Source: MGIIb-O5 sp036154155 | GTDB taxonomy: Archaea; Thermoplasmatota; Poseidoniia; Poseidoniales; Thalassarchaeaceae | DNA length: 27,833 nucleotides | Direction: 5' to 3' | Assembly: GCA_036154155.1 (NCBI GenBank) | Contig: JAYZLP010000026.1 | Location: 1-27,833 of the forward strand | Shown here: one piece after another, positions 14,804 to 21,643 of the stretch | Position numbering within the stretch: position 1 is the stretch's first letter | Layout of the letters: each line of letters opens with the position of its first letter | Position numbers and translations under genes: made by a program | The notes under the pieces: generated by a model | Told to the model about the DNA's origin: nothing | Database searches by the model: none | The model's input: the letters and a program-made list of their open reading frames with translations, nothing else

Positions 14804-15529
14804 ATGGGCAAGAGGACACGTTCACAACGTCGAGGTTCAAGTCCAAAGAACCGTGTTTCAAGCCACAGGTTCCCTGCGGCTAACAGACTCCCACGCGTGA
14901 GCGAGGAGATTGGTGAAATTGTGGATCTCGTCCACAGTCCCGCTCACACAGCACCGCTTGCAAGGATAAGATTCGAAGATGGGACAGAAGGGCACATCGC
15001 AGCACCTGAGGGAATTTCAGTAGGCCAACCAGTATCGTTTGGAAACAACGTTTCACTCAGGCCGGGCAATGTAACAAGCCTGAGTGGCATCCCGGAGGGA
15101 ACTCCGGTTTGCAACGTAGAGGCCCGTCCAGGAGATGGCGGCAAATTTGCCCGTTCAGGAGGCAATTCGGCAATAGTCGAGAGCCGCACAGGAGACAGGG
15201 TCAGAGTCCGACTTCCTAGTGGAAGAGTCAAGGAACTCCCGGGCAAATGCAGGGCAACTATTGGGGTCCTCAGCGGCCATGGCAGGACAGAGAAGCCACT
15301 CATGAGGGCTGGAGCGGCACACCACCGGGCTAAGTCCCGCGGGAAGCTGTACCCAACTGTTTCAGGTGTAGCGATGAACCCTGTCGACCACCCTCATGGC
15401 GGAGGTAACCACCAGGCGGTTCACGGTCCAAACTCAGTCAGCAGGAACACCCCCCCTGGAAAGAAGGTAGGAAACATAGCTCCACGAAGAACCGGTAGGG
15501 GTAGAGTACGACAACAGGAGGTCGAGTGA
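14804..15529 (+). CDS. rpl2: 50S ribosomal protein L2 (uL2)
   Basis: 241 residues, the normal archaeal length. uL2 binds 23S rRNA domain IV and is needed for subunit joining and peptidyl transfer. The conserved GVAMNPVDHPHGGGNHQ loop, with the His close to the peptidyl transferase centre, is intact at about residues 187-203. The protein starts MGKRTRSQRRGSS as in other archaea and ends with a basic tail. GAGGTGA at 14793-14799 gives a good ribosome binding site 4 nt from the ATG. Confidence 0.98.
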   Translation: MGKRTRSQRRGSSPKNRVSSHRFPAANRLPRVSEEIGEIVDLVHSPAHTAPLARIRFEDGTEGHIAAPEGISVGQPVSFGNNVSLRPGNVTSLSGIPEGTPVCNVEARPGDGGKFARSGGNSAIVESRTGDRVRVRLPSGRVKELPGKCRATIGVLSGHGRTEKPLMRAGAAHHRAKSRGKLYPTVSGVAMNPVDHPHGGGNHQAVHGPNSVSRNTPPGKKVGNIAPRRTGRGRVRQQEVE

Positions 15530-15530
15530 A

Positions 15531-16040
15531 ATGGCTCGTAGGTCAAAGAAATCCTTCCGCTCCCCAAAGCTTGCTCGTAGGCAGGCTCGAAAGAGGAGAT
15601 CAAAGATTAGTGAGCGTAGGAAGAAGGAGTTCCTATGGAGGGGATACACACTGGATCAACTTCTCGAGATCCCTCTGATGCCCCCTGAGGACGACTACGA
15701 GGCGATCAGCATTGCCTCATTGATGCCATCTAGGGCGAAGAGGTCAATCGTAAGGATGTATGAGGGGCTCAACCCAGAATGCGAGAAGCTCCTCGAGAAG
15801 ATACGCTCAAACAAGAATGGAAAGATCGTCAAGACTCATTGCAGAAGCCTGTACGTCCTTCCAGAGATGGTCGGAACTACCGTCGGAGTACACAACGGCC
15901 GAGATTTCGTAAACATCGAGATAGTTCCAGAGATGATAGGGCACGCACTGGGGGAGTTTGCAATCACAAGAAGGTCAGTAACCCATACTGGTCCGGGAGT
16001 GGGGGCAACTAGGTCCTCGACGCACGTGGCATTGAAGTGA
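15531..16040 (+). CDS. rps19: 30S ribosomal protein S19 (uS19)
   Basis: 169 residues, longer than most archaeal uS19 (about 130-150). uS19 sits in the 30S head with uS13 near the A-site finger. The first 35 residues are a very basic extension (SKKSFRSPKLARRQARKRRS), then FLWRGYTLDQLLEIPL; the core has KTHCRSLYVLPEMVGTTVGV, HNGRDFVNIEIVPEMIGHAL and GEFAITRR. ATG follows the rpl2 stop by 1 nt, with AGGAGG at 15517-15522 as ribosome binding site. Confidence 0.97.
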   Translation: MARRSKKSFRSPKLARRQARKRRSKISERRKKEFLWRGYTLDQLLEIPLMPPEDDYEAISIASLMPSRAKRSIVRMYEGLNPECEKLLEKIRSNKNGKIVKTHCRSLYVLPEMVGTTVGVHNGRDFVNIEIVPEMIGHALGEFAITRRSVTHTGPGVGATRSSTHVALK

Positions 16041-16051
16041 GGTGAGAAGAA

Positions 16052-16576
16052 ATGAGCAGGAGATCAGGGACTTCGCAGAGCGGTTACACGCAACTCCTAG
16101 AAGGCTCGAACCTAGTAACTGCCAGAGCAGTCAACGTCGATGTTCACCACAAGCATTGCTACCACATTGCAAAGGCCCTGAGGGGGATGAATGCTGCTTC
16201 TGCCATCAAGTACCTCGAGGACGTTATCGATAAGAAGAAGGCAATCCCCTACACCAGGAGGTCCAGGAGGGGCCGTGGCGGGAACACCATGGCGGGACAC
16301 CGCAAGGGCAAGATGGGCCCTGGCAAGTATCCCAACAAGGCGTCAAAGGAATTCATCAAGCTAATCAACAGTGCAATGGAGAATGCAAGGCAAAGATTCG
16401 ACACCATAGACCCAGAGGACATGACGATCACCCATCTTGCCGCTCATCGAGGCCAGATACAGAGGCACTGGAGGCCGAGGGCCCAAGGAAGGGCCACACC
16501 AAAGAATCACTACCAGGTGAATCTCGAGATTTTCTTGGAGTTCTTCGGCGATGAAGACGAGGAGGATGATTTCTGA
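16052..16576 (+). CDS. rpl22: 50S ribosomal protein L22 (uL22)
   Basis: 174 residues. uL22 contributes a beta-hairpin to the peptide exit tunnel wall. Recognised by ARAVNVDVHHKHCYHIAKAL, KALRGMNAASAIKYLEDVI, the Arg/Gly-rich loop TRRSRRGRGGNTMAGHRKGK and ITHLAAHRGQIQRHWRPRAQ followed by GRATPKNH. The C-terminus carries a short acidic tail (FFGDEDEEDDF). GAGGTGA at 16039-16045 precedes the ATG by 6 nt. The stop overlaps the rps3 start (TGATG). Confidence 0.97.
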   Translation: MSRRSGTSQSGYTQLLEGSNLVTARAVNVDVHHKHCYHIAKALRGMNAASAIKYLEDVIDKKKAIPYTRRSRRGRGGNTMAGHRKGKMGPGKYPNKASKEFIKLINSAMENARQRFDTIDPEDMTITHLAAHRGQIQRHWRPRAQGRATPKNHYQVNLEIFLEFFGDEDEEDDF

Positions 16577-17346
16577 TGTCGCAGAACACAATTCGAACTT
16601 TCATCCACAGGAACGTCGAGAGGCAGTTGGTTCGCGAATACCTCCTCAGGGAGACTGAAAGGGCGGGATTCGGCGACCTGCAGTTCCAGAGGACCCCTGA
16701 GGGCACCAAGGTAACCCTGCACGCAGAACAAGTTGGAAGGGTAATCGGGCGCAAAGGAAAGGTAATCAGAGAACTCGAAACACGACTAAGGGATGATTTC
16801 AAGCTTCAAGAACCAAAGCTGGAGGTTGAGGAAATTACAGAGCCAAGGCTCAACGCCCAGGTTATGGCCAGTAGGATGGCTAGCTCCCTGGAAAGAGGCT
16901 GGTTCTTCAGGCGTGCTGGACACAGCACAGCTCAGAGCATCATGGATGCTGGCGCAAGGGGATGCCTGGTGATTCTCAGCGGAAAGATAACTGGAGCTAG
17001 GCACAGGGTCGAGAAGTTCCAGCAGGGACACATCAAGTTCTGCGGGGAGACCGCACTCCAATTCATGGATGTCGGCTATTCCGTAGCCGTGAAGAAGCTA
17101 GGGACTGTTGGCTGTACTGTTAGGATCATGAGGCCCGGCGTTAAGCTCCCACACGAGGTGATAATCAAGGATAGGCACGAGTCAGGACTGCCCCCGCTTG
17201 AGGAAGTCGCCTACGTCATAGCCGAGGAGGAAGCCGACGCAGAGGAGCCTACCCAAGAAGCGGAGCCAGACGCAGAGGGCGTAATCGACTCTGCTCTAGA
17301 GAAGATGGCAGAGATCGAAACCGACGAATCAAAGGAGGAAGAGTGA
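16576..17346 (+). CDS. rps3: 30S ribosomal protein S3 (uS3)
   Basis: 256 residues. uS3 lines the mRNA entry channel of the 30S subunit. The N-terminal half holds a KH domain with the GRVIGRKGKVIRELETRL loop near residues 55-72; the C-terminal S3 domain has SIMDAGARGCLVILSGKITG and VGCTVRIMRPGVKLP. After about residue 210 the chain becomes an acidic tail of some 45 residues (EEEADAEEPTQEAEPDAEG), which has no counterpart in the conserved fold. Overlaps rpl22 by 1 nt; rpl29 begins directly after its TGA. Confidence 0.97.
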   Translation: MSQNTIRTFIHRNVERQLVREYLLRETERAGFGDLQFQRTPEGTKVTLHAEQVGRVIGRKGKVIRELETRLRDDFKLQEPKLEVEEITEPRLNAQVMASRMASSLERGWFFRRAGHSTAQSIMDAGARGCLVILSGKITGARHRVEKFQQGHIKFCGETALQFMDVGYSVAVKKLGTVGCTVRIMRPGVKLPHEVIIKDRHESGLPPLEEVAYVIAEEEADAEEPTQEAEPDAEGVIDSALEKMAEIETDESKEEE

Positions 17347-17556
17347 ATGACGCACGTTAGTTCAAGGGACATCGATACGATGAATCCAGAGCAGCGGGTT
17401 AGAACCCTCGAGGAGCTCCGAGATGAGTTATTGCAACTTAGGGCTCAGCAGGCCTTGGGGGGCTCTCTTTCAAACTCCGGATCATACAAGCAGACTAGGA
17501 GAAGCATTGCAAGACTGCTAACTAAGATCAATCAGGAAGACAAGGGGGACGAGTGA
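17347..17556 (+). CDS. rpl29: 50S ribosomal protein L29 (uL29)
   Basis: 69 residues, the usual small helical hairpin protein near the exit tunnel. Seen in MNPEQRVRTLEELRDELLQL, LRAQQALGGSLSNSGSYKQT and RRSIARLLTKINQ. The ATG comes directly after the rps3 stop (GAG-TGA-ATG). Its own stop gives the same kind of junction to the next gene (GAG-TGA-ATA), and the next gene continues in the same frame after this single TGA. Confidence 0.95.
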   Translation: MTHVSSRDIDTMNPEQRVRTLEELRDELLQLRAQQALGGSLSNSGSYKQTRRSIARLLTKINQEDKGDE

Positions 17557-17559
17557 ATA
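17544..17559 (+). promoter_or_regulatory. Initiation region of aIF1: SD-like G-run, rpl29 stop and ATA codon
   Basis: GGGGG (17544-17548) can pair with the CCUCC core of archaeal anti-SD, with one G-U pair. It is followed by ACGAG, the rpl29 stop TGA and ATA at 17557. The preceding gene junction (rps3/rpl29, 17341-17349) has the same GAG-TGA-ATG design with a normal ATG. Confidence 0.55.
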
Positions 17560-17856
17560 TCTGGGATTTGCAACACCTGTGGACTCCCTCAGGAGCTTTG
17601 CATATGCCAGGAAATTGCCAAGGAGCAGCAAAAAGCGGTAATTTCGGTCGTTAGAAGGAGGTATGGTAAGATGGTTACAATTGTTGAGGGGATAGACGAT
17701 TCAGCAATCGATCTAAGCCAGCTTGCTAAGATTCTGAAGGGAGCATGCGCGAGCGGTGGCACTGTGAAAGACCGAACAATAGAGCTTCAGGGAGATCACA
17801 AGAAGAAGGCCGCCAGAGTTCTCGAGCAGAATGGATACAGGGTGGAGGTTAGGTAA
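17557..17856 (+). CDS. Translation initiation factor aIF1 (SUI1 family) with apparent ATA start
   Basis: Archaeal homologue of eIF1, which binds the 30S platform and enforces start-codon selection. Read from 17557 the protein has 99 residues, the normal family length: SGICNTCGLPQELCICQEIA (four Cys in CxxC and CxC pairs, a zinc knuckle typical of archaeal aIF1), then VVRRRYGKMVTIVEGID and GACASGGTVKD, and the ending AARVLEQNGYRVEVR. The frame has no ATG, GTG or TTG between the rpl29 TGA (17554-17556) and ATG 17671, and a start at 17671 would delete the zinc knuckle and the RRYGK loop. The codon in the right place is ATA at 17557. GGGGG at 17544-17548 could serve as an SD with 8 nt spacing. 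A sequencing error (ATG to ATA) or readthrough of the TGA are the alternatives. Confidence 0.88.
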   Translation: MSGICNTCGLPQELCICQEIAKEQQKAVISVVRRRYGKMVTIVEGIDDSAIDLSQLAKILKGACASGGTVKDRTIELQGDHKKKAARVLEQNGYRVEVR

Positions 17857-18108
17857 ATGTCTGATATCATCAATCTACCATGGCTAGCGCATGAAATTTC
17901 CGTCACGGATTCTTCGGATCCAGGACTTGTTGGAGTTTCTGGCAAGGTCATCAATGAGACACGAAGAACAATCCGTGTTAGGACACAATCCGGGGAAATA
18001 ACGATCCCCAAGGACATTGTCACATTCACAATCGACTCGGGACGAGAGATAATCGGTTCAAACGTAACCCAGCGCCCCGAGGATAGGATAGGAAGGAGGT
18101 ACCACTAA
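17857..18108 (+). CDS. rnp1: RNase P protein component 1 (Rnp1; Rpp29/Pop4 family)
   Basis: 83 residues, on the short side for the family (about 95-125 in many archaea). Rpp29 is an Sm-like beta-barrel that pairs with Rpp21 and helps RNase P cut the 5' leader from pre-tRNA. The barrel is seen in GLVGVSGKVINETRRTIRVR, QSGEITIPKDIVTFTI and IIGSNVTQRPEDRIGRRYH, where RPEDRI is the family signature. Its position between aIF1 and rps17 is the standard archaeal place. The ATG immediately follows the aIF1 TAA, and its own stop overlaps rps17 (TAATG). Confidence 0.94.
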   Translation: MSDIINLPWLAHEISVTDSSDPGLVGVSGKVINETRRTIRVRTQSGEITIPKDIVTFTIDSGREIIGSNVTQRPEDRIGRRYH

Positions 18109-18449
18109 TGCCAGAAATAAGAGACATCGGCGTGGATGTAGCCAAACCCTCGGGTGAATGGGACGGGGACGAAAACTGTCCGTTCTATGGGAGCCTCAGG
18201 TTGCGTGGCCAGATCATCGAGGGAAGGGTCCGTTCCACTGGGATGTCTGGCTCTGTGGTTGTCGAGAGGGAGATTACCCGTTACATGAAGAAATACGAGA
18301 GGTACGAAAAGCGCACCCGAACCTACCCAGCTCACCTGCCATCGTGCATCGATGGGCTGGAGGTTGGAGATAGCGTCCGCATCATGGAGTGCAGACCGCT
18401 TTCCAAGACTGTCAAGTTCTGCGTGATCGAGAAGGGGGTGAACCAGTGA
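18108..18449 (+). CDS. rps17: 30S ribosomal protein S17 (uS17)
   Basis: 113 residues, OB-fold 16S rRNA-binding protein of the 30S body. Archaeal type: NCPFYGSLRLRGQIIEGRV, VEREITRYMKKYERYEKRT and the DGLEVGDSVRIMECRPLSKT end. Starts within the rnp1 stop codon; stop overlaps the GTG of rpl14. The GGGGGTGA near its end doubles as the rpl14 ribosome binding site. Confidence 0.96.
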   Translation: MPEIRDIGVDVAKPSGEWDGDENCPFYGSLRLRGQIIEGRVRSTGMSGSVVVEREITRYMKKYERYEKRTRTYPAHLPSCIDGLEVGDSVRIMECRPLSKTVKFCVIEKGVNQ

Positions 18450-18844
18450 AGGGAATTCCAGGAAGAGTCACTAAGGCGCTCCCCACACACGCCAAGATGG
18501 AGTGTGCGGACAACACGGGTGCTAAGACAGTGCAACTAATCACCGTACTGAAGAAGGGCGGGGTAGCGCGAAGATACCCAGCAGCCGGTGTAGGCGATAT
18601 GGCAAAGGTCACTGTCAAGAGGGGCACCCCTGAGACCAGAAGGCAAATTTTCAACGCGGTGGTGATCAGGCAGGCAAGGCCATTCAGGCGCGTGGACGGT
18701 ACATGGGTACAATTCGAGGACAATGCATGTGTCCTAACTAACGAAAGAGGAGAGGTCCAGGGTTCCGACATCAAAGGGCCAGTCAGTCGCGAGGCGGCCG
18801 AGAGGTGGCCAAGAATAGCGGCTACGGCAAAGCAGATTGTGTGA
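18446..18844 (+). CDS. rpl14: 50S ribosomal protein L14 (uL14), GTG start
   Basis: 132 residues, the normal archaeal length. uL14 forms intersubunit bridge contacts with 16S rRNA and binds near the factor site. Motifs: KMECADNTGAKTVQLITVL, PAAGVGDMAKVTVKRGTPE, FNAVVIRQARPFRRVDGTW and FEDNACVLTNERGEVQGSDI. I place the start at GTG 18446 (overlapping the rps17 stop as GTGA), because the protein then begins (M)KGIPGRVTKALPT as in relatives and GGGGGTGA at 18434-18441 lies 4 nt upstream; the in-frame ATG at 18389 would run deep into rps17. Confidence 0.95.
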   Translation: MKGIPGRVTKALPTHAKMECADNTGAKTVQLITVLKKGGVARRYPAAGVGDMAKVTVKRGTPETRRQIFNAVVIRQARPFRRVDGTWVQFEDNACVLTNERGEVQGSDIKGPVSREAAERWPRIAATAKQIV

Positions 18845-18853
18845 GGTGAAATG

Positions 18854-19291
18854 ATGACTAGAAGCAGCAAGCCAGGCAAGCAACGCCTCAATCAGAGGGA
18901 CGCATCTATGCACGTGCGCAGGAAGAGGATGAGGGCAAGACTCATCTCGGACGATCCGGAGCTTCAGACGATACGAAGAGTCACCGTAAGGGTCGGAGAC
19001 GAGGTCGAGGTAATCAGGGGTGACTTCGGACATCCGAACAGCGCCAAGTCTGACACCCGCGGAAAGAGGCTCGGCCAGTCCAGGGGAAGGGCAGGAGTAT
19101 CCGGGAAGATTGCAAAGGTCGACACCAACAGTGGCATGATTTTCATCGACGGAGTTACCATCACCACATCAGATGGGAAGGAAGAGGCAATCCCAATCCA
19201 CCCTTCAAACGTCATCGTTACCAAACTGTTCGAGGGTGACACGCTAAGGCTCAAGAGGCTCTTGGAGAGGACTGGAGGTGAGATGGAATGA
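18854..19291 (+). CDS. rpl24: 50S ribosomal protein L24 (uL24)
   Basis: 145 residues, assembly-initiating 23S rRNA-binding protein. The KOW motif region is VRVGDEVEVIRGDFGHPNSA and GRAGVSGKIAKVDTNSGMIF; the basic start SSKPGKQRLNQRDASMHVRR is the archaeal form. Two adjacent ATGs are available (18851 and 18854). The second leaves 4 nt after GAGGTGA (18843-18849), like rpl2 and rpl23, so I prefer it. The stop overlaps rps4e by 4 nt (ATGA). Confidence 0.95.
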   Translation: MTRSSKPGKQRLNQRDASMHVRRKRMRARLISDDPELQTIRRVTVRVGDEVEVIRGDFGHPNSAKSDTRGKRLGQSRGRAGVSGKIAKVDTNSGMIFIDGVTITTSDGKEEAIPIHPSNVIVTKLFEGDTLRLKRLLERTGGEME

Positions 19292-19986
19292 GCAGCAGTC
19301 ACATGAAGAGGCTAACAATGCCTAGAAGCTGGCCCCTTCCAAGGAAGTCCACAATCTGGATCCAGAAGCCAAATCCCTGTGGTCATTCCTTGGAGCATTG
19401 CATGCCTCTCGGCGTAATCCTCAGGGACGTTCTGGGAGTTGCACTTACCCGTCGAGAAGCCAAGAGGATAGTTCACTCAAAGCTCGTCAAGGTCGACGGC
19501 AATACCGAAACAGATGTCGGAAGGGGCGTCGGCCTGATGGACGTTCTATCAGTTGGGGATGAAAACTACCGATGCATCCTCGACACAAATGGAAAGCTAA
19601 GGTACAGGCCAATACAAGCAAAGAAGGCCACTACCAAGACTTGCAGGGTCACAGGGAGGACGACCATCAAGGGCGGAAAGACACAGGTCCATCTTCACGA
19701 TGGCCGAAACCTCCTGTTCGACGAGGCACCGGAGTACAAGACTGGAGACTCACTAGTCATTTCATTGCCCGACCAGGGCGTAAAAGCCCACCATAGATTC
19801 GACGAGGGCGCTACCGCCTATCTCACAGGGGGAAGCCACATCGGGGAGACTGCAACAATCCGCGGCCACGACATCAAGAGATCCTCCAAGGCAAATGAAG
19901 TAAAATTCGATGATTTCGGTACTATTTCGGATTATGTTTTCGTCATAGGGGACAAATCAGACATTCCACTGGAGGATGAATCATGA
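19288..19986 (+). CDS. rps4e: 30S ribosomal protein S4e (eS4)
   Basis: 232 residues, an archaeal/eukaryotic-specific 30S protein. Starts with HMKRLTMPRSWPLPRKSTIW, then an S4-type RNA-binding segment (RREAKRIVHSKLVKVDGNTE), the central YRPIQAKKATTKTCRVTGRT and a KOW-like end (YLTGGSHIGETATIRGHDI). Overlaps rpl24 by 4 nt and rpl5 by 4 nt (ATGA both times), which points to coupled translation. Confidence 0.96.
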   Translation: MSSSHMKRLTMPRSWPLPRKSTIWIQKPNPCGHSLEHCMPLGVILRDVLGVALTRREAKRIVHSKLVKVDGNTETDVGRGVGLMDVLSVGDENYRCILDTNGKLRYRPIQAKKATTKTCRVTGRTTIKGGKTQVHLHDGRNLLFDEAPEYKTGDSLVISLPDQGVKAHHRFDEGATAYLTGGSHIGETATIRGHDIKRSSKANEVKFDDFGTISDYVFVIGDKSDIPLEDES

Positions 19987-20522
19987 GCGAGTCCAGTAAC
20001 CCAATGCTTTCACCTAGGGTGACAAAGGTGACCGTCAACATCGGCGTCGGCGAAGGCGGACAGAGGCTACAGCTAGCAGAGCAGGCGCTTGAGATGGTAA
20101 CGGGAATGACTCCTGTGAGGACTCTAGCAACTAGCACCAACAGGGACCTTGGGACCAGAAAGGGCTCTCCAATTGGTTGCAAAGTCACAATCCGCGACCA
20201 AGAGTCGATTAGGGCCTTCCTGAAAGATGCGTTCTGGGTCAGACAGCACACCATACCCTCTTACAACTTCGACTCGTCCGGAAACCTTTCCTTCGGAATC
20301 ACTGACTACACAGACTTCCCGGGCCAGAAGTACGATCCAGACATCGGGATTTACGGGATGGACGTTAATGTGGTATTGGAGAGGCCCGGCCACAGGGTTT
20401 CCCGTAGAAGGAGGCACGCCAGGAAGGTTTCAGTCGGCCACAGGGTTGGCCCAGATGAGTCACGAGCGTGGTTCGCCAAGAATTTCGAACTCAAGATAGT
20501 TGGTTACGGGGAGGAGGAGTGA
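19983..20522 (+). CDS. rpl5: 50S ribosomal protein L5 (uL5)
   Basis: 179 residues. uL5 binds 5S rRNA and contacts the P-site tRNA elbow. Markers: VTKVTVNIGVGEGGQRLQLA, MTPVRTLATSTNRDLGTRKG and SPIGCKVTIR, then FGITDYTDFPGQKYDPDIGI and YGMDVNVVLERPGHRVSRRR. Length and start agree with archaeal relatives. Embedded between rps4e and rps14 as in other archaea. Confidence 0.97.
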   Translation: MSESSNPMLSPRVTKVTVNIGVGEGGQRLQLAEQALEMVTGMTPVRTLATSTNRDLGTRKGSPIGCKVTIRDQESIRAFLKDAFWVRQHTIPSYNFDSSGNLSFGITDYTDFPGQKYDPDIGIYGMDVNVVLERPGHRVSRRRRHARKVSVGHRVGPDESRAWFAKNFELKIVGYGEEE

Positions 20523-20524
20523 TC

Positions 20525-20677
20525 ATGGCAAAGGACCACGGAGAGAGGATAGGACGTTCTGTAGGCTGCAGGAGATGCGGTCGAAAGAGGGGCATGATCC
20601 GTCGCCATGGCCTCAGGCTTTGCCGCCAGTGCTTCAGGGACACTGCCCCCGATATAGGTTTCAAGAAATACTCATGA
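20525..20677 (+). CDS. rps14: 30S ribosomal protein S14 type Z (uS14)
   Basis: 50 residues, the zinc-binding archaeal form. Cys15-x-x-Cys18 and Cys33-x-x-Cys36 (GCRRCG, LCRQCFRD) make the zinc site, and the end DIGFKKYS is characteristic. ATG 20525 lies 2 nt after the rpl5 stop with GGGGAGGAG at 20510-20518 upstream; the longer in-frame opening from 20468 overlaps rpl5 and adds non-homologous residues. Confidence 0.95.
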   Translation: MAKDHGERIGRSVGCRRCGRKRGMIRRHGLRLCRQCFRDTAPDIGFKKYS

Positions 20678-20688
20678 GGTGATAAAAA

Positions 20689-21078
20689 ATGCAATTCGAT
20701 CCACTAAGCGACGCCTTCACGCGAATATTCAATGCGGAGCAGGCAGGCCACTATGAGGTCTCAGTAAGCCCAGCTAGCAAACTGCTTGGCAGCATGCTCA
20801 ACATCATGCAGAAGTCCGGCTATGTCGGTGAATTCGAGAAAGTTGACGACGGCAGAGCGGGCTCTTACAGAATAGAGCTCATCGGCGCAATTAACCGATG
20901 CGGAGTGATAAAGCCGAGGCACTCAGTCAGGCGCTCGGACTTCGACAAGTGGGAGTCAAGATACCTCCCGGCTAGGGACTTCGGACTACTGATTGTTACA
21001 ACAAATCAAGGAATCATGGACCATTACGATGCAAAGAAGGAGCGTGTCGGAGGGCGCCTTCTAGCATACATTTTCTAG
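20689..21078 (+). CDS. rps8: 30S ribosomal protein S8 (uS8)
   Basis: 129 residues, binds the central domain of 16S rRNA (helix 21) and in bacteria is the autogenous repressor of the spc operon. Archaeal form seen in DPLSDAFTRIFNAEQAGHYE, ASKLLGSMLNIMQKSGYVGE and the C-terminal ARDFGLLIVTTNQGIMDHYD. GAGGTGA at 20676-20682 lies 6 nt before the ATG. Confidence 0.97.
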   Translation: MQFDPLSDAFTRIFNAEQAGHYEVSVSPASKLLGSMLNIMQKSGYVGEFEKVDDGRAGSYRIELIGAINRCGVIKPRHSVRRSDFDKWESRYLPARDFGLLIVTTNQGIMDHYDAKKERVGGRLLAYIF

Positions 21079-21089
21079 GAGTTGAAAGA

Positions 21090-21641
21090 ATGCCAAAGTT
21101 AGACCACGTTTCACACGGGATAAACCTCGCCGAGGGATCCAGCGCAAGCATTGCTGGTGACGTGGTAACAGTTTCCAATGATGGAAAGTCACTGAGCAGG
21201 GAGTTCAGGCACCCCAAGGTCACCGTCAAGCAGGCCGACTCTGGCCTAGAGGTGTTTTGTGACCTTCCGCGGAGGGCCGACAAGGCCATTGCCGGAACAT
21301 GGGCTGCTCACCTACGGAACATGGTAAGGGGCGTAGAGGAGGGCTTCGAGTACAAGCTCAGAGCTGTATACAGTCACTTCCCCATGACTCTCAAAGTAGA
21401 GGGCAATCGAATGACAATAAGCAACTTATTCGGCGAGAAGGTTCCAAGGGTGGCCAAGCTACCCTGGTCTCCCTCGGAGGTCGAAGTCAAGGTCGAAAAC
21501 AAGACCGAGGTCACTGTCAAGGGCTCCGACCGTGAGAAGGTCGGACAGACCGCTGCAAACATCGAGAGGGCATGCAAAATCAGGAACAGGGACAGAAGGG
21601 TATTCCAGGATGGAGTATACATCATATCGAAGGGGGCATAG
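21090..21641 (+). CDS. rpl6: 50S ribosomal protein L6 (uL6)
   Basis: 183 residues with the two uL6 repeats. uL6 sits near the sarcin-ricin loop and factor-binding site. Markers: GWAAHL-type segment GTWAAHLRNMVRGVEEGFEY, KLRAVYSHFPMTLKVEGNRM and the end RNRDRRVFQDGVYIISKG, typical of archaeal L6. Start ATG 21090 lies 11 nt after the rps8 stop, with GGAGTTGA upstream. Confidence 0.97.
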   Translation: MPKLDHVSHGINLAEGSSASIAGDVVTVSNDGKSLSREFRHPKVTVKQADSGLEVFCDLPRRADKAIAGTWAAHLRNMVRGVEEGFEYKLRAVYSHFPMTLKVEGNRMTISNLFGEKVPRVAKLPWSPSEVEVKVENKTEVTVKGSDREKVGQTAANIERACKIRNRDRRVFQDGVYIISKGA

Positions 21642-21643
21642 AG

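Noticed and set aside
14944..15303. 119-codon minus-strand frame opposite rpl2
   Set aside because: Antisense shadow of a highly conserved ribosomal protein gene; Leu/Ser/Pro-rich composition.
17671..17856. A 61-residue aIF1 starting at ATG 17671
   Set aside because: It would lose the zinc knuckle and the RRYGK loop, which are intact in the same frame upstream; the ATG is an internal Met.
18412..18891. 159-codon minus-strand frame opposite rpl14
   Set aside because: Antisense shadow over a well-identified gene with no independent start signal.
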